Source of the DNA: Holophagae bacterium
GTDB lineage: Bacteria > Acidobacteriota > Thermoanaerobaculia > Thermoanaerobaculales > Sulfomarinibacteraceae
Direction of reading: 5' to 3'
NCBI GenBank assembly: GCA_030637505.1
Contig: DAOWGJ010000050.1
Location: 1-7,295, forward strand
Length of the DNA: 7,295 nt
Within the stretch, counting starts at the first letter, position 1, and each line of letters starts with the position of its first letter. This document shows positions 1-4,934 of the stretch, in pieces. The notes under the pieces are model-generated. The model was not told the DNA's origin. It saw only the letters and a list, made by a program, of their open reading frames with translations, and did not search any database. The position numbers were made by a program, and so were the translations under genes.

Positions 1-133
1 CCGTACGTGCCAGCACAGGGATGAACTGTGAGTGAGCCAATTGCTGAGCCTGGACCCAGCCGCCACCGAGCGTTCCAATAACGATCGCCACCACAATGAC
101 TACTCGACGAAACCTCGAAACCATGATTTTCAT
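1..133 (-). CDS. Secreted protein, N-terminal part only (runs off the left edge)
   Basis: The minus strand opens with ATG at 133 and stays open to the window edge, giving 44 codons. The start MKIMVSRFRR is basic. It is followed by a hydrophobic core (VVIVVAIVIGTLGGG) and a likely signal peptidase I site after W-V-Q-A, so the mature chain would begin near QQLAHSQFIPVL. An AAGGAG ribosome binding site sits 7 nt before the ATG; a second in-frame ATG at 124 is less well placed. The gene lies 71 nt after serS on the same strand, with a weak hairpin between them and an AT-rich stretch (TATATT at 153-158) that could be a -10 element. The mature-end sequence FIPVLART reminds me of large secreted or surface proteins, but the function cannot be told from this fragment. 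Export to the periplasm or beyond is the supported statement. Confidence 0.72.
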   Translation of the reverse strand, partial: MKIMVSRFRRVVIVVAIVIGTLGGGWVQAQQLAHSQFIPVLART

Positions 134-169
134 ACGTACTCTCCTTTTCCTGAATATACAGTGAAATCG

Positions 170-198
170 AAAAATAGAACGGCGGCGCTTCTTGCGCC
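170..198 (-). terminator. Candidate weak intrinsic terminator after serS
   Basis: Reading the minus strand just after the serS stop, a 5-bp all-GC stem (GGCGC / GCGCC, 184-188 and 194-198) encloses a 5-nt loop. A T-rich stretch with five consecutive Ts (170-174) follows after a gap of about 10 nt. The stem is short and the T run is not adjacent, so termination would be partial at best. Confidence 0.3.
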
Positions 199-204
199 CC
201 TGAT

Positions 205-1506
205 TCAATGCCCTCCAGCTTCCTGGATCGGTTCGATCAGCTCCAACCCGCCCATGTAGGGGCGCAAGACCTCCGGTACGACGACTGAGCCGTCCCGCTG
301 CTGGTAGTTTTCCAGCACTGCGACCAGAGTCCGGCCGACGGCCAGGCCCGACCCGTTGACCGTGTGCAGCAGGCGGGCTTTCCCGCCTTCGCTCGGTCGG
401 TAGCGTAGATGGGCACGACGAGCCTGGAAGTTCGAAAAACTCGAGCAGGAGGAGATCTCCCGGTAGCGGTTCTGCCCCGGGAGCCAGACCTCGAGGTCGT
501 AGGTCATGGCCGCAGAAAAGCCGACATCCCCGGAGCACAGGGTCATCACGCGATAGGGCAGTTCGAGGCGTTGAAGGATCGCCTCGGCATGGCCGGTCAG
601 TTGTTCCAGTGCTTCAGATGAGGACCCCGGCATCGTCAATTGAACCAGTTCGACCTTGTGGAACTGGTGCTGCCGGATCAAGCCGCGCACATCCCGTCCG
701 TGGGATCCGGCCTCGGCCCTGAAGCAGGGGGTGAAGGCACAGTAGCGGAGCGGAAGGATGGACTCGTCCAGGGTCTCGTCCCGGTGGAGGTTGGTCACCG
801 GCACCTCGGCGGTGGGGATCAGGTAGAGGTCGTGACCATCGATGTGGAAGAGGTCGTCCGCGAATTTCGGCAGCTGCCCCGTCCCCTGGAGGGAAACACT
901 GTTGACCAAGTAGGGCGTCAGGACCTCCGTGTAGGCGTGCTCTCGGGTATGGGTGTCCAACATGAAGGAGATCAGTGCGCGTTCAAGCGAGGCGCCGGGG
1001 CCTTTGAGCACGGCGAACCGGGCGCCCGCCAATTTGGCGGCACGCTCGAAATCCAGGATGCCCAACGCAGGCCCCAGGTCCCAGTGGGCCTGGCACGGGA
1101 AATCAAATGACCGCGGATCCCCCCAGCGCCGGACCTCCTGGTTGTCGTCTTCGTTCGCGCCCTCGGGGACTCCCCGCTCCAGCAGGTTGGGAATCGTCAA
1201 CTCGAGGGTCTCAACCTCGTTCTCCAGGTGTGAGGTGCGCTCTTCAAGGTCTTTGATCCGATCACCAAGACCAGCCATATCAGCCTTGCGAGCCTCTGCC
1301 TCCTCCCGCTTCCCATCCCTGAAGAGCAGGCCGATCTCTTTCGAACCGGCATTCCTCCGGGCCTTGAGATCCTCCAGGGTGGTCAGCAAGTCCCGCCACT
1401 CTTGGTCCACCTCGAGAAGTCGGTCGAGGGGCGCCTCGGTATGGCGATTTTCCAACATCCGTCGGATGCGCTCTGGGTCTTTTCGGAACAGCTCACGGGG
1501 CAGCAT
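205..1506 (-). CDS. serS: Serine--tRNA ligase (SerRS), cytoplasmic
   Basis: Class II aminoacyl-tRNA synthetase that charges tRNA-Ser (and tRNA-Sec where present) with serine through seryl-adenylate. The 433 residues match the usual bacterial length. Residues about 25-110 are a charged, heptad-rich antiparallel coiled coil, the arm that grips the long variable loop of tRNA-Ser. The catalytic core follows: motif 1 region around 161-200, TAEVPVT at 232-238, motif 2 (FTPCFRAEAGSHGRDVRG, about 258-275), the serine-pocket region EISSCSSFSNFQARR (350-364), and motif 3 (NGSGLAVGRTL then ENYQ, 384-402). The C-terminal VPEVLRPYMGG signature is intact. I start at the ATG at 1506 because AGGAGG lies 5 nt before it and the protein then begins MLPRELFRKDPE as in the family; the longer open frame to 1599 runs into the upstream gene. 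It lies 29 nt after the deoxynucleoside kinase, so the two are probably co-transcribed. Confidence 0.97.
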   Translation of the reverse strand: MLPRELFRKDPERIRRMLENRHTEAPLDRLLEVDQEWRDLLTTLEDLKARRNAGSKEIGLLFRDGKREEAEARKADMAGLGDRIKDLEERTSHLENEVETLELTIPNLLERGVPEGANEDDNQEVRRWGDPRSFDFPCQAHWDLGPALGILDFERAAKLAGARFAVLKGPGASLERALISFMLDTHTREHAYTEVLTPYLVNSVSLQGTGQLPKFADDLFHIDGHDLYLIPTAEVPVTNLHRDETLDESILPLRYCAFTPCFRAEAGSHGRDVRGLIRQHQFHKVELVQLTMPGSSSEALEQLTGHAEAILQRLELPYRVMTLCSGDVGFSAAMTYDLEVWLPGQNRYREISSCSSFSNFQARRAHLRYRPSEGGKARLLHTVNGSGLAVGRTLVAVLENYQQRDGSVVVPEVLRPYMGGLELIEPIQEAGGH

Positions 1507-1535
1507 CAATGCCTCCTGCTCGGGGGGTCTCGAAT

Positions 1536-2204
1536 CTAGGGCCTCAGCTCGGTTCGGGAGGATCCGAGCGGCACGTACACCTGGGTGCCGCGTCGGCATC
1601 TGATGATCTGTTGCACCAGGGCGTCGAGGTCGGCGGGGTTTTTGACGAAGTCGATGTCATCGGTGTTGACCACCAGCAGCGGTGTTTCCCGATAGTGGAA
1701 GAAAAAGTAGGAATAGGCCTCGCTCAGGCGTTTGAGGTACTCGGGGTCGATCTCGGTTTCATAGTCCCGTCCGCGTTGCGCGATACGTTCCATCAGGACC
1801 GGGACCGAGGCCTGCATGTAGATCACAAGATCGGGCTTGGCCACTTCCTGTTCCAATACCGGGTACAACTTCTCGTAGACCTTGAGGTCGTCATCCCCCA
1901 GGTTGAGGTAGGCGAAGATCCGGTCTTTCGGAAAGGTGTAGTCGGCAAGAACCAGGCTCTGAAACAGATTCATCTGCCTGATTTCCCGCTGTTGCTGAAA
2001 GCGCGACAAGAGGAAGTAGACCTGGACCTGGAAAGCTGCGCCGGGCTGCCCCTCGTAAAAGGCCGGCAGAAACGGGTTGGAGATATCCTCGAGAACCATG
2101 ACACCCTCGAACCGCTGGGCCAGAATTTCGACCAGCGAGGTCTTGCCGACCCCGATGGGGCCCTCGAGGGCAATGTGGCGGAAGGGGATCTTCTCGGAAC
2201 GCAT
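1536..2204 (-). CDS. Deoxynucleoside kinase (deoxyadenosine/deoxyguanosine kinase type)
   Basis: Phosphorylates deoxynucleosides at the 5' position with NTP in the dNTP salvage pathway, in the cytoplasm. The 222-residue protein begins with a P-loop, GPIGVGKTS (15-23). It then has LEDISNPFLPAFYEG (38-52), whose Glu is in the place of the catalytic base of the dNK family. ADYTFPKDRIFA (87-98) corresponds to the substrate/DRS-like region, and ERIAQRGRDYE (139-149) is the arginine-rich LID. The order and spacing match bacterial dCK/dGK-like kinases. Purine preference is the usual assignment for such proteins but is not proven by sequence. The ATG at 2204 is the only reasonable start, although the ribosome site before it is poor. 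A possible promoter (TTGTCA, 17 nt, TTAAGC) lies just upstream with a weak -10 and would give a very short leader. The gene is followed closely by serS. In many bacteria this kinase neighbours folK, which is not seen here. Confidence 0.9.
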   Translation of the reverse strand: MRSEKIPFRHIALEGPIGVGKTSLVEILAQRFEGVMVLEDISNPFLPAFYEGQPGAAFQVQVYFLLSRFQQQREIRQMNLFQSLVLADYTFPKDRIFAYLNLGDDDLKVYEKLYPVLEQEVAKPDLVIYMQASVPVLMERIAQRGRDYETEIDPEYLKRLSEAYSYFFFHYRETPLLVVNTDDIDFVKNPADLDALVQQIIRCRRGTQVYVPLGSSRTELRP

Positions 2205-2277
2205 CAGTCGAGGGTGAGCTTAACCCGCTCCGACGGCAATTGACAACGGCAAGGGGAAACTGATGGCACCAAACGCA

Positions 2278-2318
2278 GGGCAAGGGGATAGGGATTAGGG
2301 GACCGGGGATAGGGATGA
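2278..2318 (+). repeat. Telomere-like heptamer array, G-rich on plus strand
   Basis: G runs begin at 2284, 2291, 2298, 2305 and 2312, exactly 7 nt apart, with units such as GGGGATA and GGGATTA. An additional GGG lies at 2278. Six G runs of 3-4 separated by 3-4 nt satisfy the usual G-quadruplex pattern. The units are degenerate in the last three bases, so this looks like an aged or tolerant tandem array. Confidence 0.8.
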
Positions 2319-2334
2319 AGGTGTCTCTCCTGCC

Positions 2335-2366
2335 GGGCGGGGGCTGCCAAATGCTTGGGGGTGGGG
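2335..2366 (+). other. Second G-run cluster (quadruplex-capable), plus strand
   Basis: GGG (2335-2337), GGGGG (2339-2343), GGGGG (2357-2361) and GGGG (2363-2366) form two closely spaced pairs with a 13-nt loop between. This meets a long-loop G-quadruplex pattern. It shows no 7-nt period, unlike the neighbouring array. Confidence 0.4.
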
Positions 2367-2482
2367 ATACCCGCGTCCACAATTATCTTCTGCTGGTGGA
2401 GATTTCAAGCCCCGACCACGACTGTCTACCTTTCGCCAGGACCTGAGCAGCGCGAGATCGGCGAAAAGCGTCGGTGTTTTCT

Positions 2483-2510
2483 CCCTGATCCCTAAACCCT
2501 AACCCCCAAC
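2483..2510 (-). repeat. Telomere-like heptamer array, G-rich on minus strand
   Basis: C runs on the plus strand begin at 2483, 2490, 2497 and 2503/2504, again with a 7-nt period. Units include CCCTAAA and CCCTAAC, identical in form to plant-type telomere repeats read in reverse. The array is in inverted orientation to the one at 2278-2318 and ends 14 nt past the ubiA-like stop codon. Confidence 0.78.
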
Positions 2511-2524
2511 TCCTGAGTTCTCAG

Positions 2525-3415
2525 TCACATTCCGACCGCGCGTGCAGCGATGAAGAGCACGCCCATTGTAACGGCCAGGATGCCGTTCGCGGTGAAAAAT
2601 GCAGCATCGACGCGGCTGAGATCATCAGGTGTGACGAGGGTGTGCTGCCAACCCAGCATGACCGTGGCCGCAATCACCGCACTCCAGCGCAGGGGACCAC
2701 CGCCCGAAAGTGCCGCGAAGGCCGCAAAGCCCGCCAGAGACACGATGTGAAGAGCTCTGGCCGAGATCAGTGCTCTGTCCGGCCCCAGGGCAACAGGGAT
2801 GGAGTGGAGCTTTGCAGACCGGTCGAAGATTTCGTCCTGGAGGGAGTAGATGATGTCGAAGCCGGCAACCCAGGCCATGACGGAGCCGCCGAGAATGACC
2901 GGTGGCAGATCCAATCGCCCGGAGGCTGCGATCCAGGCCCCGATGGGGGCGATGCCCAGAGCGGCGCCCAGCCACAAGTGGGCCGCAGCGGTGAATTTTT
3001 TCGAGAGGGAATAGCCCAGGAGTACGCCCAGGGTGGGCAGGGCCAGCAGCAGGCACAGCGAATTGAGCAGGCCGGCGGCGAGGACGAAGATGAGGGAAGC
3101 GACGATGGTGACTGCCCAGACGAATCTGCGGCTCAGGCGACCCCCCGGGAGGGACCGACCCGCTGTTCTGGGGTTGAGCGCATCCAGGTGGTGGTCGGCC
3201 AGGCGGTTGAAGGCCATCGCCGCCGTTCTGGCAGCCACCATTGCCAGGAGAACCAGGAGCCAGACCCGAAGGGGTGGCCAGCCGTCCAGAGGCGCGCTGA
3301 CCAGTGCGATCAACGCAAAGGGCAGGGCGAAGATCGTGTGCTGGAACTTGATCATTTCCCCGGTCTCTCGGAGGTCGCCCAACAGGGTGTGTGGCCGCGC
3401 CGTCAACTCTTCCAT
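2525..3415 (-). CDS. UbiA-family polyprenyltransferase (quinone biosynthesis)
   Basis: Integral-membrane enzyme that attaches a polyprenyl chain from its diphosphate to an aromatic acid. Of the 296 residues, most lie in hydrophobic segments (about eight, as in the family). The first Asp-rich motif is NRLADHHLD (70-78), preceded by ARTAAMAF and followed by NPRTAGRSLPGG. The second is DIIYSLQDEIFD (187-198), followed by AKLHSIPVALG. This form, with YxxQD in the second motif, belongs to the UbiA-like subgroup that includes 4-hydroxybenzoate prenyltransferases and the menaquinone futalosine-pathway enzyme MqnP. I cannot choose between substrates from sequence. ATG 3415 is chosen because AAGGA lies 7 nt upstream; a frame extending to 3718 overlaps the ubiX-like gene and is not used. 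It overlaps the end of that gene by 13 nt, which suggests translational coupling. Confidence 0.93.
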   Translation of the reverse strand: MEELTARPHTLLGDLRETGEMIKFQHTIFALPFALIALVSAPLDGWPPLRVWLLVLLAMVAARTAAMAFNRLADHHLDALNPRTAGRSLPGGRLSRRFVWAVTIVASLIFVLAAGLLNSLCLLLALPTLGVLLGYSLSKKFTAAAHLWLGAALGIAPIGAWIAASGRLDLPPVILGGSVMAWVAGFDIIYSLQDEIFDRSAKLHSIPVALGPDRALISARALHIVSLAGFAAFAALSGGGPLRWSAVIAATVMLGWQHTLVTPDDLSRVDAAFFTANGILAVTMGVLFIAARAVGM

Positions 3416-4053
3416 CGAAGGTCCTTTCGATCGACGCGAATGCCCAACAGATCGAGGACTCGGATGCAGTAGTGATCGATGAAATCCTCGAATGCCGTCT
3501 GAGCATCGGGTTTGAGGTAGAAGGCCGGCAGGGGGGGCATGATCGTCGCTCCGGCGTGAGCGAGCCGCAGGAGGTTTTCCAGCAGGATCTCGGACATCGG
3601 GCTCTCCCTGATGCCGAGGATCAGCGGCCACCGCTGCTTGAGAGCGACGTCGGCCGCCCTCTGGAGGAGTCCTCGGGAGATGCCGTGCGCCATGGCGCCT
3701 GCGGTACCTGCGGAACACGGGAGTACGACCGTGCCGATCAGTGGGTGGGAGCCGGATGAGATCGGCGCCCCCAAATTGTCGTTGGACCAGGTTTCAATCC
3801 TGGTTCGCCCGCCCCAAGAGGCTTGGATTTGATTGCGAAATCTGGAGGCCGAAGCCCAGTCAGCGCCCAACTCAGCGCTGAGGACTTGGGCTGCCGGTGG
3901 TGTGACGACCAGATGCAAGACATCCAGGTCGCCGTGCTCCAGCACCATGTTGGCAAAACGCGTGGCCAAAACCATGCCCGAGGCGCCCGAGATCAAGAGG
4001 GCGAGTTCGCGCACGTGCGGGGCATTGGTGGTGGTCGGTCTCGAGTCTTTCAC
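3403..4053 (-). CDS. ubiX: UbiX/Pad-type flavin prenyltransferase
   Basis: Makes prenylated FMN, the cofactor of UbiD-type decarboxylases, by joining dimethylallyl phosphate to FMN. Features in the 216-residue reading are GASG (23-26, FMN/phosphate loop), PCSAGTAGAMAHG (112-124), RAADVALK (132-139), RESPMSEILLEN (149-160) and MPPLPAFY (172-179), all in family order. It precedes and overlaps the ubiA-like gene, so the pair probably serves ubiquinone or futalosine-type menaquinone synthesis; the UbiD partner is not in this window. The start is uncertain. TTG 4101 gives 232 residues but the extra codons are AT-rich with rare codons. GTG 4053 lacks a clear ribosome site. GTG 4014, just before the family-like RELALLISGASG, gives 203 residues. 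I list GTG 4053 as a compromise. Confidence 0.9.
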   Translation of the reverse strand: MKDSRPTTTNAPHVRELALLISGASGMVLATRFANMVLEHGDLDVLHLVVTPPAAQVLSAELGADWASASRFRNQIQASWGGRTRIETWSNDNLGAPISSGSHPLIGTVVLPCSAGTAGAMAHGISRGLLQRAADVALKQRWPLILGIRESPMSEILLENLLRLAHAGATIMPPLPAFYLKPDAQTAFEDFIDHYCIRVLDLLGIRVDRKDLRWKS

Positions 4054-4228
4054 GGGGCTTATGGTACAGAAGCTATCAGCTCTCAGCGTAACTTCTTTCA
4101 AATTCTTGAGCCCCGCGATGCGCGCAGCGCATCAATGGAGGCTGTGGGGCAGAGGCCGGGGACTAAATCAATTCTGAAATCGCTTTTGCGGCCTATGCCC
4201 TACAGGCTCCTGAGGTAGAAAAATCTAC

Positions 4229-4249
4229 GGTGTCATAATTTTCGACACC
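4229..4249. promoter_or_regulatory. Inverted repeat GGTGTC-N9-GACACC, candidate activator site
   Basis: A perfect 6-bp inverted repeat (4229-4234 and 4244-4249) with a 9-nt AT-rich centre lies about 120-140 nt upstream of the sigma-54 -24 element. That is the usual distance for an enhancer-binding protein. The GTGTC half-site resembles what I recall of PilR sites before pseudomonad pilin promoters; that link is inference. Confidence 0.45.
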
Positions 4250-4291
4250 CCTGCCGGATCTGATTGCGGCGAGTTCCGGAAGAAAATTATG
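4234..4291. repeat. Inverted 10-mer pair CATAATTTTC / GAAAATTATG
   Basis: CATAATTTTC at 4234-4243 has an exact inverted copy, GAAAATTATG, at 4282-4291, 48 nt centre to centre. The first copy is the centre of the GGTGTC-GACACC repeat. A 9-base match to the second form (AAAATTATG) recurs at 4465-4473. Either two bound sites or a long hairpin is possible. Confidence 0.45.
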
Positions 4292-4368
4292 TCGGTCCCC
4301 AATCAGCGCCTGGAGATCAAAAACTCAATAAACATTGCAAATAAAAGACTTATGGATAATAGCGCAAT

Positions 4369-4385
4369 CTGGCACAGGGGTTGCG
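4369..4385 (+). promoter_or_regulatory. Sigma-54 (RpoN) promoter driving comEA
   Basis: TGGCAC at 4370-4375, five bases, then TTGC at 4381-4384 gives the invariant GG (4371-4372) and GC (4383-4384) with exactly 10 nt between. This matches the RpoN consensus TGGCAC-N5-TTGC. Transcription should start near 4396, leaving a leader of about 100 nt before comEA. Such promoters require an AAA+ enhancer-binding activator, which is not encoded in the window. Confidence 0.85.
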
Positions 4386-4420
4386 GTAGACAGGGCCGAC
4401 AACGGAAGGAGGCCCAAGAG

Positions 4421-4435
4421 ATGAATACCAGCTAA
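4421..4435 (+). CDS. Possible 4-codon leader peptide (MNTS)
   Basis: ATG AAT ACC AGC TAA is preceded by a full AAGGAGG (4406-4412) at 8 nt. It lies 25 nt after the predicted sigma-54 start and about 60 nt before the comEA ATG. The ribosome site is as good as that of comEA itself. Codons are not biased to one amino acid, so classical attenuation is not indicated. It may be chance. Confidence 0.2.
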   Translation: MNTS

Positions 4436-4494
4436 CGGCAACCGACAACGCGTTCACCGAAACAAAAATTATGAAGACCCAAAAAGGAGACACC

Positions 4495-4830
4495 ATGAAA
4501 AAATTGATCCCGATCATCCTTCTCGCCCTGATGGCCGTCGCGACCGGCGCCGTTGCCGCCGATGCCGGTTCCATCGGTGTGATCAATGTCAACACTGCCT
4601 CGGCGGATGAACTCCAGTTCCTGCCTCGGATCGGCCCGGCCTTGGCCGGTCGGATCCTCGATTTCCGTGAGGCCAACGGGCCATTTGAGGCCGTCGACGA
4701 GTTGGTTGCGGTCAAGGGCATCGGCGAGACCTCGCTCGAGAAGCTCAGACCCTTCGTGACCGTCAGCGGAAAGACGACGCTGGCCGAAAAGGTCAAGTTG
4801 CCCCGGACCGCCAACAAAACGGCATCGTGA
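4495..4830 (+). CDS. comEA: ComEA-family helix-hairpin-helix protein, exported
   Basis: Small periplasmic double-stranded-DNA-binding protein of the ComEA type, which in natural transformation holds incoming DNA and ratchets it across the outer membrane. The 111 residues start with a Sec signal peptide (MKK, then a hydrophobic core to about 18; cleavage likely after A-V-A at 21). The paired helix-hairpin-helix domain spans 30-90: INVNTASADELQFLPRIG, then GRILDFREANGPFEAVDEL and KGIGETSLEKLRP. A short basic Lys-rich tail follows. ATG 4495 is chosen because AAGGAG lies 6 nt before it and the signal peptide starts there; the ATG at 4471 in the same frame has no ribosome site. It is the first gene after the sigma-54 promoter and is followed by an intrinsic terminator and then a pseudopilin gene. 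Related small proteins occur without proven competence, so DNA uptake is likely but not certain. Confidence 0.92.
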   Translation: MKKLIPIILLALMAVATGAVAADAGSIGVINVNTASADELQFLPRIGPALAGRILDFREANGPFEAVDELVAVKGIGETSLEKLRPFVTVSGKTTLAEKVKLPRTANKTAS

Positions 4831-4883
4831 CGCGAAGAGGAGAGTGACGATTCAGACATAACAAAAACGGCAGCGTGGACGGG

Positions 4884-4911
4884 AACGCGGTCCTCCGGGG
4901 CCGCGTTTTTT
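4884..4911 (+). terminator. Strong intrinsic terminator between comEA and the pseudopilin gene
   Basis: A stem of 10 pairs including one G-T wobble (AACGCGGTCC at 4884-4893 with GGGCCGCGTT at 4898-4907) closes a TCCG loop. Six Ts (4906-4911) overlap the stem end. This is a textbook Rho-independent signal, 53 nt after the comEA stop and 23 nt before the pseudopilin ATG, so it should end or attenuate the comEA transcript. Confidence 0.88.
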
Positions 4912-4934
4912 CCGCCCGCCGGGGAGGATTGATT

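Larger units (their letters stand above)
2205..2524. other. Gene-free spacer between ubiA-like gene and deoxynucleoside kinase
   Basis: No gene with coding character is visible in these 320 nt. The spacer holds two opposed heptamer-periodic G-rich arrays (2278-2318 and 2483-2510), another cluster of G runs on the plus strand (2335-2366), and a 7-bp inverted repeat TTTCGCC/GGCGAAA (2431-2437 and 2460-2466). I see no convincing terminator after the ubiA-like gene. The short minus-strand frames here overlap the kinase in another frame and are shadows. Confidence 0.7.
4054..4494. other. Divergent intergenic region between ubiX-like gene and comEA
   Basis: About 440 nt without a convincing protein gene and more AT-rich than its flanks, as expected for a two-way regulatory region. 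It contains a 7-bp hairpin GATGCGC-GCA-GCGCATC (4117-4133), a 5-bp hairpin GTAGA-AAAA-TCTAC (4215-4228), paired inverted repeats around 4229-4291, a sigma-54 promoter at 4369-4385, and a ~100-nt leader. The leader has a 4-codon frame and a direct repeat CCGACAACG (4396-4404 and 4442-4450). For the minus-strand ubiX-like gene, CTGAGA (4081-4086) and CATAAG (4058-4063) with 17 nt between could be a weak housekeeping promoter. It would favour the GTG 4014 start. Confidence 0.6.

Noticed and set aside
205..1599. SerS start at 1599
   Set aside because: It would overlap the kinase gene by 64 nt; ATG 1506 has AGGAGG at 5 nt and gives the normal length.
2431..2466. TTTCGCC/GGCGAAA inverted repeat as a regulatory site
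   Set aside because: Seven bases with a 22-nt loop is within chance expectation and it is not near a clear promoter.
2525..3718. Longer version of the ubiA-like gene starting at 3718
   Set aside because: The extension lies almost wholly within the ubiX-like gene in another frame, is Arg/Pro-rich, and the ATG at 3415 has a ribosome site and family-like N-terminus.
4117..4133. 7-bp hairpin GATGCGC-GCA-GCGCATC as a terminator
   Set aside because: No T run on either side and it lies upstream of both divergent genes; it may be an operator but nothing supports that.
4471..4494. ComEA start at the ATG at 4471
   Set aside because: No ribosome site precedes it, and eight polar residues would be added before the signal peptide.
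4875..4934. Pseudopilin start at 4875
   Set aside because: The extension runs through the terminator hairpin and would bury the prepilin leader.
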